This document shows, piece by piece, positions 44,541 through 53,172 of a stretch of DNA of 64,000 nucleotides. Source of the stretch: Pseudomonas fortuita (GTDB taxonomy: Bacteria > Pseudomonadota > Gammaproteobacteria > Pseudomonadales > Pseudomonadaceae). The notes beneath the pieces are model-generated. The model saw nothing but the letters and a program-made list of their open reading frames with translations, was not told the DNA's origin and did no database searches. Every line of letters begins with the position of its first letter. Position 1 is the first letter of the stretch. Location: NCBI RefSeq assembly GCF_026898135.2, contig NZ_CP114035.2:310001-374000 (forward strand). The letters run 5' to 3'. Made by a program: the position numbers and the translations under genes.

Positions 44541-45488
44541 TTATTGCGCGAGCTTGGCCTTGGCCGCCTCAAGGCCGGGTTTGCCATCAACAGTGGTAAC
44601 GCCGGCAAGCCAGGTGTCCAGCTTGCCGGGGTTGTCTTTAAGCCACTTCTTGGCGGCTGCTTCGGGTTTCATCTTGTCGTCCAGGACATAGCCCATCATG
44701 GTGCTTTCATCCTTGAGCTCGAACGACAGGTTCTTGAGCAGTTGGCCAACGTTGCTGCATTCCTGCGTGTAGCCTTTGCGGGTATTGGTCAATACGGTTG
44801 CCTTGCCGAAATCGGGGCCGAAGAAGTCGTCCCCGCCGGTGAGGTACTGCATCTTGAAACGGGTGTTCATCGGGTGCGGTTCCCAGCCCAGGAATACCAG
44901 CGCCTCGCCGCGTTTCTGCGCGCGGTCGACCTGCGACAGCATGCCGGCCTCGCTCGATTGCACAATCTTGAAACCGGCGTCTTTCAGGCCGAAGGCGTTC
45001 TTGTCGATCATGCTCTGGATGGTGCGGTTGCCATCGTTGCCGGGCTCGATGCCGTAGATCTTGCTGTCCAGTTCCTTCTTGAACTTGGGAATGTCGGCGA
45101 AATCTTTCAGGCCCTTGTCGTACAGCGCCTGGGGCACGGCCAAGGTGTACTTGGCGTTTTCCAGGTTGGCGCGCACCGTTTCCACGGTGCCGGCGTCGCG
45201 GTACTGCTTGATGTCGTTCTCCATGGTCGGCATCCAGTTGCCGAGAAACACGTCCAGGTCCTTGCCGGTGGCCAGCGACTTGTAGGTCACCGGTACCGAG
45301 ATCATGGTGGTGTGGGTTTTGTAACCCAGGGCTTCGAGCACAACGCTGGTGGTCGCGGTGGTGACTGTGATGTCGGTCCAGCCGACGTCGGAGAAACGTA
45401 CCGTCTGACACTGCTCGGGTTCGGCGGCCTGGGCCAGCAAGGGCGTGGACAGCAACGCAACCAGCAACAGCGAGGGTGAACCTTTCAT
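44541..45488 (-). CDS. cbcX: Choline/betaine-type periplasmic binding protein CbcX
   Basis: 315 residues, signal peptide LLLVALLSTPLLAQAAEPEQC. OpuAC/ProX-like fold: TVRFSDVGWTDITVTTATTSVVLEALGYK near the start, SEAGMLSQVDRAQKRGEALVFLGWEPHPMN and LGWEPHPMNTRF, contributing aromatic residues for a trimethylammonium cage. It is the operon's own binding protein; CaiX (52082-53026) is a clear paralog. The 453-bp region upstream holds a 21-bp-phased tandem repeat. Confidence 0.92.
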   Translation of the reverse strand: MKGSPSLLLVALLSTPLLAQAAEPEQCQTVRFSDVGWTDITVTTATTSVVLEALGYKTHTTMISVPVTYKSLATGKDLDVFLGNWMPTMENDIKQYRDAGTVETVRANLENAKYTLAVPQALYDKGLKDFADIPKFKKELDSKIYGIEPGNDGNRTIQSMIDKNAFGLKDAGFKIVQSSEAGMLSQVDRAQKRGEALVFLGWEPHPMNTRFKMQYLTGGDDFFGPDFGKATVLTNTRKGYTQECSNVGQLLKNLSFELKDESTMMGYVLDDKMKPEAAAKKWLKDNPGKLDTWLAGVTTVDGKPGLEAAKAKLAQ

Positions 45489-45941
45489 GGATGGACTCCT
45501 GAGATATTGTCTTCGGGTTCGCGTGGGTCGCCGGGCTTTCTGAGGGTCCGGTCGACCAGGCCTGCAGAGGGCAGGATGCGTGGCCGTGCTTTACGAGTCG
45601 CTTTCGATAATCCTCCAGCGCCGGGCAATCGCCTACTGGTAGGGTCGTATCCAGTACGGAACGGGTCGTATCCAGTAAGGGCGATGTCGCTTATAGGTTT
45701 ATCCACCCCCTCGGCCGCATTTTTGCGTCACCTGGCCGCCGGAAAGCGGCGTGGTGAGGGCCGCTCCTTGAGCAAAAACAGCGCGGCGCGGCTGGACAAA
45801 AGTACGTCGGTTGCAGACGGCGAGGGGTGCGGTAAAAGCCCGATGATGCTGGCATTCAAGGCGGCCCGCTGTTTGAGCCTAGCAGCTGCCCCGCCCTGCG
45901 CATGGCGCGCAGAGACAAGCCCAGCAAGAGGTGATTCGACA
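45489..45941. other. 453-bp divergent region between cbcX and sdaA
   Basis: No credible gene. It holds the promoters for cbcXWV (minus) and sdaA (plus), and one clear pattern, the tandem 15-bp repeat at 45642-45677. Further right, AGCGGC/GCCGC arms and an A-run (45770-45785) are present but unassigned. Confidence 0.6.
45642..45677. promoter_or_regulatory. Tandem 15-bp direct repeat, 21-bp phased (candidate GbdR/AraC-type operator)
   Basis: GGGTCGTATCCAGTA occurs twice without mismatch, at 45642-45656 and 45663-45677. The start-to-start distance of 21 bp is two helical turns, the classic layout of AraC-family half-sites. It lies 150-190 bp upstream of cbcX. The likely binder is GbdR, encoded 2 kb away; related GTCG(T/C)(A/T)T-type stretches also occur upstream of gbdR (47484, 47526, 47654). 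Confidence 0.55.
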
Positions 45942-47318
45942 ATGGCCATCAGCGTGTTCGACCTGTTCAAGATCGGTGTCGGGCCCTCCAGCTCCCACAC
46001 CGTCGGCCCCATGCGTGCTGGCGCCCTGTTCGTTCAGGGCCTGCGCGAACGCGGCGAGCTGGACCGTGTAAAACGGATCGAAGTGCGCCTGTATGGCTCG
46101 CTGTCGGCCACCGGCATCGGTCACGGCACCGACAACGCCACCATCATGGGCCTGATGGGCGAGTGGCCTGACGCCATTGATCCCACCTGCATCGTCCCGC
46201 GCATCGCCGACCTGCGCGAAACCAACACCCTGCAGCTGGATAGCCGCCTGCCCATCGAGTTCATCTGGGCCCGCGACATGCTGCTGCTGGACGAAAACCT
46301 GCCGTACCACCCCAACGCCATGACCCTGGTTGCCGAAGGCGAGCAGGGCGAGTTGCACCGCGACACTTACTACTCGGTGGGGGGCGGCTTTGTGGTCGAT
46401 GCCGCCCAGGCCGCCAGCGGTGTGCTGGATGCCGACCAGACGGTGTTGCCGTACGATTTCAACAGCGCTGCCGAACTGCTGCGCCTGTGCAAGCAAAACG
46501 ACCTCAGCGTGTCGCAATTGATGATGGCCAACGAGAAGGTCTGGCGCAGCGAGGAAGAGATCCGCGCCGGCCTGCACAAGCTCTGGGAAGCCATGCAGGA
46601 ATGCGTCAACAATGGGCTTAAAGCCGAGGGTACGCTGCCCGGCGGGCTGAACGTGCGCCGCCGTGCCGCCAAGCTGCACCGCAGCCTGCAGGAGATCGGC
46701 AAGCCCAACGTGATCGGCTCGACGATGAGTGCCATGGAGTGGGTCAACCTGTTCGCCCTGGCAGTCAACGAAGAGAACGCCGCCGGTGGCCGCATGGTTA
46801 CCGCGCCTACCAATGGCGCGGCTGGCATCATCCCGGCAGTGCTGCACTACTACATGCGCTTTAGCGATGAGGTGAACGAGTGCAGCGTTGTCGATTACTT
46901 CCTGGCTGCGGCTGCCGTTGGCATCCTGTGCAAGAAGAACGCGTCGATTTCCGGTGCCGAAGTGGGCTGCCAGGGTGAAGTCGGCTCAGCCTGCGCCATG
47001 GCGGCGGCAGGGCTTGCCGAAGTGCTGGGCGCTACCCCGCCACAGTTGGAGAACGCGGCCGAAATCGCCTTGGAACACAACCTCGGCCTGACTTGCGACC
47101 CGGTCGGCGGTTTGGTGCAGGTGCCGTGCATCGAGCGCAACGCGATTGCTGCGGTAAAAGCCATCAACGCGGTGCAAATGGCGCTGCGCGGTGACGGCGA
47201 ACACTTCATCTCCCTCGATCAGGTGATCCGTACCATGCGTGACACCGGGGCCGACATGCACGACAAGTACAAAGAGACCTCGCGCGGTGGCCTGGCGGTC
47301 AGCGTTATCGAGTGCTGA
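45942..47318 (+). CDS. sdaA: L-serine ammonia-lyase (single-chain, Fe-S)
   Basis: 458 residues from ATG 45942 (AAGAGGTG 8 nt upstream; in-frame codons back to 45507 lack an RBS). The beta domain starts [26 protein letters not shown]; the alpha domain holds the Fe-S cysteines ([25 protein letters not shown], and [18 protein letters not shown]). It deaminates L-serine to pyruvate and ammonia. Placed between the quaternary-amine transporter and GbdR, it most likely completes catabolism of glycine betaine through glycine and serine. Confidence 0.96.
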   Translation: MAISVFDLFKIGVGPSSSHTVGPMRAGALFVQGLRERGELDRVKRIEVRLYGSLSATGIGHGTDNATIMGLMGEWPDAIDPTCIVPRIADLRETNTLQLDSRLPIEFIWARDMLLLDENLPYHPNAMTLVAEGEQGELHRDTYYSVGGGFVVDAAQAASGVLDADQTVLPYDFNSAAELLRLCKQNDLSVSQLMMANEKVWRSEEEIRAGLHKLWEAMQECVNNGLKAEGTLPGGLNVRRRAAKLHRSLQEIGKPNVIGSTMSAMEWVNLFALAVNEENAAGGRMVTAPTNGAAGIIPAVLHYYMRFSDEVNECSVVDYFLAAAAVGILCKKNASISGAEVGCQGEVGSACAMAAAGLAEVLGATPPQLENAAEIALEHNLGLTCDPVGGLVQVPCIERNAIAAVKAINAVQMALRGDGEHFISLDQVIRTMRDTGADMHDKYKETSRGGLAVSVIEC

Positions 47319-47335
47319 TCACTACCAGGTTTGCT

Positions 47336-47411
47336 GGCCACTTCGCGGGTGAACCCGCTTCCACAGGAATTGTGCAGTACCTGTGGGAGCGGGTTCACCC
47401 GCGAAGCGGCC
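47336..47411. repeat. REP pair (inverted)
   Basis: GGCCACTTCGCGGGTGAACC...CCACAGG faces CCTGTGGGAGCGGGTTCACC...GCGAAGCGGCC, directly after sdaA. Confidence 0.93.
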
Positions 47412-47514
47412 TTTGAAGGTTGATGCAGGTGCAACATAACCACCGATGCCTCCTTATGGTGCGCCCGGCGCCTACCGATCGTCGGGTGTCGCTATCAGTG
47501 TGGGTATTGTCGGT

Positions 47515-47530
47515 GACACTCAAGAGTGTC
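47515..47530. promoter_or_regulatory. Perfect 16-bp dyad GACACTC-AA-GAGTGTC upstream of gbdR
   Basis: An exact palindrome 165-180 bp upstream of the sigma54 element, within usual enhancer distance. It could be the site of the activator (NtrC and CbrB are the known activators of gbdR in P. aeruginosa, though this sequence matches neither consensus well). Confidence 0.4.
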
Positions 47531-47693
47531 GTTTCTGGGCAACTTGCCGTGCACGTGTCACCAAATTGCTCAGCCGTTACACGCACGGCGCCTAGCACGC
47601 CTGTTTTACGACTGTCTGCCAACTCGGCCGAAGCCCCTGATTTGCCTGATGAAGGTGTCGTTTTCAGGTTTTTTTGGATAGCCGTTCAATTTC

Positions 47694-47709
47694 AGGCACG
47701 GCCTTTGCG
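47694..47709 (+). promoter_or_regulatory. Sigma54 (-24/-12) promoter of gbdR
   Basis: AGGCACGGCCTTTGCG fits TGGCACGN4TTGCW in 14 of 16 positions with the GG and GC doublets 12 bp apart. The predicted start is near 47720, giving a ~92-nt leader before ATG 47812. It fits the reported RpoN-dependent control of gbdR in P. aeruginosa. Confidence 0.75.
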
Positions 47710-47811
47710 TTGATATTGGCAAACATGCCCCCGGAAAATGACCGAGGGGTCATAACAAGAAATCAGTGCCCGCCTGAGGCACACCCTGCATTTGTGTGAG
47801 GAGAAATCGCG

Positions 47812-48918
47812 ATGACGTCGTACACCTCCGGGACCCCAACCCAGAACCGCACAGCACCCCAGTCCATCGGGTTTCTTCTACTGGACAATTTCACCCTGAT
47901 TTCCCTGGCATCGGCTGTCGAGCCGCTGCGTATGGCCAACCAGCTGTCCGGCCGCGAGCTGTATCGCTGGCACACCCTGACGGTCGACGGCGGCCAGGTC
48001 TGGGCCAGCGACGGCCTGCAGATCACCCCGGATGCCGCCATGCACAGCGCGCCGCCCATCGATACCGTGATCGTCTGCGGCGGGGTAGGTATCCAGCGCA
48101 CCGTTACCCGTGAGCATGTCACCTGGCTGCAAGCCCAGGCCCGCCAGTCGCGCCGCCTGGGCGCGGTGTGCACTGGCAGCTGGGCCCTGGCCTGTGCCGG
48201 GCTACTCGACGGTTTCGATTGCAGTGTGCACTGGGAGTGTCTGGCGGCCATGCAGGAGGCCTACCCGCGGGTGAACATGAGCACCCGGCTGTTCACCCTC
48301 GACCGCAATCGCTTCACCAGCTCTGGCGGCACTGCACCGCTGGACATGATGTTGCACCTGATCAGCCGCGACCATGGCCGCGAGCTGTCGGCGGCCATTT
48401 CCGAGATGTTCGTGTACGAGCGCATCCGCAACGAGCAGGACCACCAGCGCGTGCCGCTCAAGCACATGCTGGGTACCAACCAGCCAAAGCTGCAGGAAAT
48501 CGTGGCGCTGATGGAGGCCAACCTCGAAGAGCCGATCGACCTCGACGAACTGGCGGTGTACGTGTCGGTGTCGCGTCGCCAGCTTGAGCGGCTGTTCCAG
48601 AAGTACCTGCACTGCTCGCCATCGCGTTACTACCTGAAACTGCGCCTGATTCGTGCGCGGCAGTTGCTCAAGCAGACGCCGATGTCGATCATCGAAGTGG
48701 CGTCGGTGTGCGGCTTTGTGTCCACACCGCACTTCTCCAAGTGCTACCGCGAGTACTTCGGCATTCCCCCACGTGACGAGCGCGTGGGGTCCAACACTGC
48801 GCAGCAGGTGGCCATGATGCCGATTCCGCAGGCCATGACCCTGTCGCCGCACAGTGGGCCGATGGCGGCCCTGAGCCAGGCGCGCAACGAGTCGACCTTT
48901 GCCAGTGTAAGGCTCTGA
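47812..48918 (+). CDS. gbdR: GATase-AraC transcriptional activator GbdR
   Basis: 368 residues, SD GAGGAG. The N-terminal class I glutamine amidotransferase-like domain (about 20-200) holds VIVCGGVGIQRTV and GAVCTGSWALACAGLLDG; the C-terminal AraC domain has both helix-turn-helix units (LDELAVYVSVSRRQLERLFQKYLHCSPSRYY and IIEVASVCGFVSTPHFSKCYREYFG). GbdR senses glycine betaine or dimethylglycine and activates quaternary-amine catabolic genes. It is neighboured by sdaA, the cdh operon and the cbc transporter. CdhR (53173-54117) is a paralog. Confidence 0.95.
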   Translation: MTSYTSGTPTQNRTAPQSIGFLLLDNFTLISLASAVEPLRMANQLSGRELYRWHTLTVDGGQVWASDGLQITPDAAMHSAPPIDTVIVCGGVGIQRTVTREHVTWLQAQARQSRRLGAVCTGSWALACAGLLDGFDCSVHWECLAAMQEAYPRVNMSTRLFTLDRNRFTSSGGTAPLDMMLHLISRDHGRELSAAISEMFVYERIRNEQDHQRVPLKHMLGTNQPKLQEIVALMEANLEEPIDLDELAVYVSVSRRQLERLFQKYLHCSPSRYYLKLRLIRARQLLKQTPMSIIEVASVCGFVSTPHFSKCYREYFGIPPRDERVGSNTAQQVAMMPIPQAMTLSPHSGPMAALSQARNESTFASVRL

Positions 48919-48930
48919 TTCGAGTCGACT

Positions 48931-49065
48931 CTTATGCGGGGCAAGCCCGCCCCCACGAGTCGACCGCTGAAGCTGAACCAGCGGTGGCCTGCTCCCACAG
49001 GCCATCCGCTGAGTGTGAACCGGCGTTGAGCCTGTGGGAGCGGGCTTGTTCCGCGAAGGGGCCGG
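48931..49065. repeat. REP cluster (three copies)
   Basis: A degenerate left copy (TGCGGGGCAAGCCCGCCCCC), an inner partial copy (GGCCTGCTCCCACAGG) and a right mirror copy (CCTGTGGGAGCGGGCTTGTT) with CAGCGG/CCGCTG repeats between, separating gbdR and the 85-residue gene. Confidence 0.8.
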
Positions 49066-49080
49066 TCCTGGATGAATGAG

Positions 49081-49338
49081 TTACGCGCGTTTGTTGAACG
49101 CCGCCAACGCCGGCAACAACTGCTTGTCGATCGCCTGGCGCACTGCCGGCAAAATCGTCGCGCTGCCGGTATACATCTGCTCGACCATCCCTTTCAGTGC
49201 CCGCGCATTGGGCTCGGTCAGCCCGCATACCACCGCCTCGCAGGCCTGCTCGGCAGTGGCCCCGGCGGGGATGTCGAAACCGCGCGCGCGCAGGTGGCCT
49301 GCCAGGTCGTCCTGATCAATCAAATCCGCATGCATCAT
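49081..49338 (-). CDS. Small hypothetical protein at the end of the carnitine operon
   Basis: 85 residues from ATG 49338 (AAGGGA upstream; the second ATG at 49335 is also possible). Helical and acidic: MMHADLIDQDDLAGHLRARGFDIP, ATAEQACEAVVCGLTEPNARALKGMVEQMYTGSATILPAV. No family recognised. It lies 270 bp past cdhB on the same strand, in the position that P. aeruginosa fills with the acylcarnitine hydrolase HocS. Whether it is in the same transcript is uncertain because of the intervening gap. Confidence 0.7.
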   Translation of the reverse strand: MMHADLIDQDDLAGHLRARGFDIPAGATAEQACEAVVCGLTEPNARALKGMVEQMYTGSATILPAVRQAIDKQLLPALAAFNKRA

Positions 49339-49489
49339 GGCTGTTGTCCCTTTTATCGCGAAGAGAGTGCTGCTGTGATTTACGACCGATTCTGTGTCTG
49401 CAGCGACAGGCTCGCAAGGGCTGAATGTCGCAATGGCTGGTTTGGCTAAGAACAGGTCGTTCCCGGCTAATTGCCGCTTCCGGGAAGCC

Positions 49490-49602
49490 AGCAGACTGCA
49501 GTCATTCACGGTCCACGAGGGTTTGGTCACCCTCACTCATGCACAGTGGATGTTGCTCGCTCTTGACCCCGGATGCTCACGGCTTTCCGGGGTTATTTTT
49601 TT
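49490..49602 (+). ncRNA. Candidate small RNA ending in an intrinsic terminator
   Basis: The gap between the 85-residue gene and cdhB (both minus strand) has a strong plus-strand terminator: stem ACCCCGGA/TCCGGGGT (49566-49593), then TAT7 (to 49602). No plus-strand gene precedes it; both flanking genes run the other way. Just upstream is a second hairpin, GAGGGT/ACCCTC (about 49523-49540). Two hairpins and a U-tail are the usual layout of a Hfq-type sRNA. The 5' end (about 49490) is a guess; a weak -10-like CAGACT lies near 49490. Confidence 0.4.
49566..49602 (+). terminator. Plus-strand intrinsic terminator without an upstream plus-strand gene
   Basis: Eight-bp GC-rich stem, 12-nt loop, seven T. 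Read on the minus strand it has no T-run after the stem, so it does not serve cdhB. Confidence 0.8.
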
Positions 49603-49608
49603 GAGCGC

Positions 49609-50079
49609 TCAGTGGGGTAATTGCAGGACGCGGCCGATGAATTGCGCGGCAGGCAAGTCGCGCTGGCTATCTGCCAGGTTTTGCAGCAATTGCGTACTCT
49701 GTTCACTAAAAGGTGCTGACTTCGGCCCCGCCAGGTCTACATGCAACAGCATCTGCTCACTTGCAGCCAGCACCTCGTCGAACCCGGCCCGGTGCAGGCT
49801 GTGGTAGACGTGCAGGCGCTTGCGGTCGAACCCGATGATCTGCGTCTGCACCCACACCTCGGCCCCCAGCTTCACCTCATGCAGGTAGTTGATGTGCGCC
49901 TCCAGGGTAAACAGGGAATTTCCGCTTTGCCCACGGCTGTCGGCGTCCAGGCCGATGCGCTCCATCAGCGCATCGGTGGCGTAGCTGAAAATCAGCAGGT
50001 AGAAGGCATCGCGCAGATGCCCGTTGTAATCGACCCAGTCCTCCTGGACTGGGGTGCGGTAGGTCACAAGTGCGGGCAT
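49609..50079 (-). CDS. cdhB: Betainyl-CoA thioesterase CdhB
   Basis: 156 residues, 4HBT hot-dog fold: QEDWVDYNGHLRDAFYLLIFSYATDALM with the catalytic Asp and Asn-Gly-His that mark the family. It hydrolyses betainyl-CoA, the product of CdhC, to glycine betaine. It follows cdhA by 10 nt in the order caiX-cdhC-cdhA-cdhB. Assigned from family plus operon position. Confidence 0.9.
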   Translation of the reverse strand: MPALVTYRTPVQEDWVDYNGHLRDAFYLLIFSYATDALMERIGLDADSRGQSGNSLFTLEAHINYLHEVKLGAEVWVQTQIIGFDRKRLHVYHSLHRAGFDEVLAASEQMLLHVDLAGPKSAPFSEQSTQLLQNLADSQRDLPAAQFIGRVLQLPH

Positions 50080-50089
50080 TGCTTACTCC

Positions 50090-51055
50090 TCAATCGCCAA
50101 AGGCCATGCCGTGTGTGGCCTTGCTGGTCTTCACAGCCTCCAGCACCGCCAGCAGGGTGTCATCACGATAGCGCTCCAGCGCGGCGATGCTGCGCTCGCC
50201 CAGTTGCTCCGAGGTGCCGTCCACCACATCGTCGATCAGCTTGTCGGTCAGCTCTGGTGCCGGCAGGTACGTCCAGGGCAGCTTGAGGGCCGGGCCGAAC
50301 TGCGACATGAAGTGGCGCATGCCGGCATCGCCACCGGCCAGGGTGTAGGTGAGGAAAGTGCCCATGAACGACCACCGCAGGCCTGCGCCAAAGCGGATGG
50401 CATCGTCGATCTCACCGGTGGTCGCCACGCCGTCGTTGACCAGGTGCAGCGCCTCGCGCCACAGCGCTTCGAGCAGGCGGTCGGCAATGAAACCGGGCAC
50501 TTCCTTGCGTACATGCAACGGGCGCATGCCCAGCGCGGTGTAGATGGTCTTTGCCGCCTCGATGGCTTCAGGCGCGGTACGCTTGCCGCCGACGATTTCG
50601 ACCAACGGTAGCAGGTAAACCGGGTTGAACGGGTGGCCGACCACGCAGCGTTCGGGGTGGGTAGCCGACTCGTAGAACTCGCTGGGCAGCAGGCCTGAAG
50701 TGCTGGAACCGATGATGGCCTCGGGCTTGGCGGCGGCGCTGATTTTTGCGTGCAGGTCGAGCTTGAGGTCCAGCCGCTCGGGTGCGCTTTCCTGGATGAA
50801 ATCGGCGTCGCGTACGCATTCTTCGAGGGTGCTGACGACTTTCAGCCGACCCTGTGATGCACCTTGGGCCAGGCCCTGTTTTTCAAGCGCCGGCCACGCG
50901 TTGGCGATGCGCTTGCGCAGTGCTTGCTCGGCACCGGGCGCCGGGTCCCAGGCGACCACGTCCAGGCCGTGGGCAAGGGCGCGGGCAACCCAGCCGCTGC
51001 CGATTACGCCGCTACCCAGCGCGGCGAAGGTCTTGATCTCGGTGATGAAGGGCAT
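50090..51055 (-). CDS. cdhA: L-carnitine dehydrogenase CdhA
   Basis: 321 residues, 3-hydroxyacyl-CoA dehydrogenase fold. The NAD-binding loop is [16 protein letters not shown] (about 12-27), the catalytic His in [16 protein letters not shown], and the C-terminal dimer domain in [18 protein letters not shown]. It oxidises L-carnitine to 3-dehydrocarnitine with NAD+, the first step of catabolism. Flanked by cdhC (18 nt) and cdhB (10 nt). Confidence 0.95.
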   Translation of the reverse strand: MPFITEIKTFAALGSGVIGSGWVARALAHGLDVVAWDPAPGAEQALRKRIANAWPALEKQGLAQGASQGRLKVVSTLEECVRDADFIQESAPERLDLKLDLHAKISAAAKPEAIIGSSTSGLLPSEFYESATHPERCVVGHPFNPVYLLPLVEIVGGKRTAPEAIEAAKTIYTALGMRPLHVRKEVPGFIADRLLEALWREALHLVNDGVATTGEIDDAIRFGAGLRWSFMGTFLTYTLAGGDAGMRHFMSQFGPALKLPWTYLPAPELTDKLIDDVVDGTSEQLGERSIAALERYRDDTLLAVLEAVKTSKATHGMAFGD

Positions 51056-51073
51056 ATCAGTCTCCTGAAGTGA

Positions 51074-51958
51074 TCAGCGGCGTTTGAGGTTCATCTTTTC
51101 CCGGCCTTCGGCCGGGGTCAGCACGCGGGCACCGAGGCGGGAAATGATCTCCACCGCCCGCTCGACCAACTGGCCGTTGCTGGCCAGCACGCCGCGGTCC
51201 AGGTACAGGTTGTCTTCCAGGCCTACCCGCACATTGCCGCCGAGTAACACAGCTTGCGCGGCCATCGGCATCTGCATGCGTCCGATGCCGAAGCCGGCCC
51301 AGGTGACATTGGCGGGCAAGTTGTCGACCATCGCCTTCATGGTGGTGGTGTCGGCCGGTGCGCCCCAGGGAATGCCCAGGCACAGCTGGAACAGCGGGTC
51401 TTCGAGCAGCTCTTCCTTGATCATCTGCTTGGCGAACCACAGGTGGCCGGTGTCGAAAATTTCAAGTTCAGCTTTCACGCCCAGTTCGGTGATGCGTTTG
51501 GCGCCGGCGCGCAGTTGCGCCGGGGTGGAGACGTAGATCGAATTGCCGTCGCCGAAGTTGAGCGTGCCGCAGTCGAGGGTGCAGATTTCCGGCAACAGGG
51601 CCTCGACATGGGCCAGGCGCTCCAGCGGGCCGATCAGGTCGGTGCCCGGGCCGAACTCCAGGGGCGTTTCGCCTGGGCCGATTTCCAGGTCGCCACCCAT
51701 GCCGGCGGTGAGGTTGACGATGATGTCCACATCGGCCTCGCGGATGCGTTCCATGACTTCGCGGTAAAGGTTTACGTCGCGGCTGAAACGGCCGGTTTGC
51801 GGGTCGCGGACATGGCAGTGGACCACGGTGGCGCCGGCTTTGGCGGCTTCGACGGCGGATTCGGCGATCTGCTTGGGGGTGACCGGGACCAAGTGGCTTT
51901 TCGAGGCGGTGTCACCGGCGCCGGTGAGGGCGCAGGTGATGATGACGTCGTGGTTCAT
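51074..51958 (-). CDS. cdhC: 3-Dehydrocarnitine:acetyl-CoA trimethylamine transferase CdhC (BKACE)
   Basis: 294 residues, BKACE family TIM barrel. Zn ligands are in [12 protein letters not shown] (H47, H49), with further family motifs [17 protein letters not shown]. CdhC exchanges acetyl-CoA with 3-dehydrocarnitine to give betainyl-CoA and acetoacetate. First of the cdhCAB run; 124 nt and a REP pair separate it from caiX, which may limit or process the transcript. Confidence 0.95.
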   Translation of the reverse strand: MNHDVIITCALTGAGDTASKSHLVPVTPKQIAESAVEAAKAGATVVHCHVRDPQTGRFSRDVNLYREVMERIREADVDIIVNLTAGMGGDLEIGPGETPLEFGPGTDLIGPLERLAHVEALLPEICTLDCGTLNFGDGNSIYVSTPAQLRAGAKRITELGVKAELEIFDTGHLWFAKQMIKEELLEDPLFQLCLGIPWGAPADTTTMKAMVDNLPANVTWAGFGIGRMQMPMAAQAVLLGGNVRVGLEDNLYLDRGVLASNGQLVERAVEIISRLGARVLTPAEGREKMNLKRR

Positions 51959-51982
51959 GGCGGTTCCTTGTAGTGTCTGTGA

Positions 51983-52080
51983 TGGCCCTTTCGCGGGGCG
52001 AGCCCGCTCCCACAGGATCAGCGAGATCCTGAGTGTTACGCTGTACCTGTGGGAGCGGGCTTGCCCCGCGAAGAGGCCGG
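51983..52080. repeat. REP pair (inverted) between caiX and cdhC
   Basis: GGCCCTTTCGCGGGGCGAGC...CCACAGG faces CCTGTGGGAGCGGGCTTGCC...GCGAAGAGGCC. It lies within the operon, one nt from the caiX stop. Confidence 0.92.
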
Positions 52081-52081
52081 A

Positions 52082-53026
52082 TCAGTTGGCGGTGAGCTTG
52101 AGGTTCTCGGCCGCAGGCTTGCCGTCGAAGGTGGTGACCCCTTCGAGCCAGCGGGCCTTGTCGTCGGGGTGGTCGTTGAGCCACTGGCGGGCCGATTCCA
52201 GTGCGTCCTTGTGGTCGAGCAGCGGCTGCATCATGCGGCTCTCGTCCTCGGCGCTGAAGTTCAGGTTGGCCAGCAGGCGGTGGGCGTTGGGGCAGCGTTC
52301 GGCGTAGTCCGGCGCAGTTACCGTCCATACCGTGGCGCGGCCTTCGTCAGGGCCCAAGGCATCCTGGCTGTCACCCAGGTAGGCCATGTCGATGTTCACG
52401 TTCATCGGGTGCGGCGCCCAGCCGAAGAACACCACGGCCTCCTGGCGGCGCACGGCGCGGTCGACGGCAGCGAGCATGCCGGCCTCGCTGGACTCGACCA
52501 GCTGGAACTTGCCCAGGCCGAACTGGTTCTTGGTGATCATGGCCTTGATCTGGGTGTTGGCGCCCGAGCCTGGCTCGATGCCATAGATCTTGCCGCCCAG
52601 CTCTTTCTCGAACTTGTGAATGTCGGCGAAGGTCTTCAGGCCTTTGTCATACAGGTACTTCGGCACTGCCAAGGTCGCCCGCGCATCTTCCAGGCTGGGC
52701 TTTTCCAGCACCTTTACCTGCTGGGCATCGATGAACGGTGTGATGGTCTGGGTCATGATCGGGTTCCAGTAACCCAGGAACATGTCCAGGCGCTTGTCGC
52801 GGATGCCGGCGAAAATGATCTGCTGCGAAGCGCTGGTCTGTTTGGTCTGGTAGCCCAGGCCATCGAGCAGCACCTGGGCCATGGCGCTGGTGGCGATGAC
52901 GTCGGTCCAGTTGACCACGCCCAGGCGCACGTTCTTGCAGGCCGCAGGCTCTGCGGCGTAAAGCGGGGAAGTGGCGATGCTACTCAGGGCAAGGGTCAAC
53001 AGGCTGCGGCGGATCAAGCTGTGCAT
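52082..53026 (-). CDS. caiX: Carnitine-binding periplasmic protein CaiX
   Basis: 314 residues from ATG 53026 with GGAG 7 nt upstream (longer in-frame starts extend into the cdhR promoter). Signal peptide SLLTLALSSIATSPLYAA. The mature OpuAC-like protein opens CKNVRLGVVNWTDVIATSAMAQVLL and has SEAGMLAAVDRAVRRQEAVVFFGWAPHPMNVNID, the aromatic trimethylammonium-binding region also found in CbcX. It has no transporter genes of its own and is known in P. aeruginosa to feed carnitine to CbcWV. First gene of the carnitine operon, divergent from cdhR. Confidence 0.92.
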   Translation of the reverse strand: MHSLIRRSLLTLALSSIATSPLYAAEPAACKNVRLGVVNWTDVIATSAMAQVLLDGLGYQTKQTSASQQIIFAGIRDKRLDMFLGYWNPIMTQTITPFIDAQQVKVLEKPSLEDARATLAVPKYLYDKGLKTFADIHKFEKELGGKIYGIEPGSGANTQIKAMITKNQFGLGKFQLVESSEAGMLAAVDRAVRRQEAVVFFGWAPHPMNVNIDMAYLGDSQDALGPDEGRATVWTVTAPDYAERCPNAHRLLANLNFSAEDESRMMQPLLDHKDALESARQWLNDHPDDKARWLEGVTTFDGKPAAENLKLTAN

Positions 53027-53078
53027 GGTGGCTCTCCATCGGCAGTGCATATTGTTATGGGGTTCGGTCTCTCTGGAC

Positions 53079-53090
53079 CGTGTGAACACG
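53079..53090. promoter_or_regulatory. 12-bp dyad in the caiX-cdhR divergent promoter
   Basis: Perfect CGTGT-GA-ACACG, followed by AGGGTG-N8-CACCCT (53104-53123). Both are in the 146-bp gap shared by caiX and cdhR. Either could be a CdhR site; AraC proteins usually prefer direct repeats, so confidence is low. Confidence 0.35.
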
Positions 53091-53172
53091 CTACGCTGCT
53101 GGCAGGGTGAAAAATCGCACCCTGGCGACCAACACTTGCACGGAGGCGACCACCTTTGCCGTGGAGCATGCA

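Noticed and set aside
49566..49602. Terminator of cdhB
   Set aside because: The T-run is on the plus strand, 3' of the stem; on the minus strand the stem is preceded by A residues and followed by TCAAGAG, so it would not terminate cdhB.
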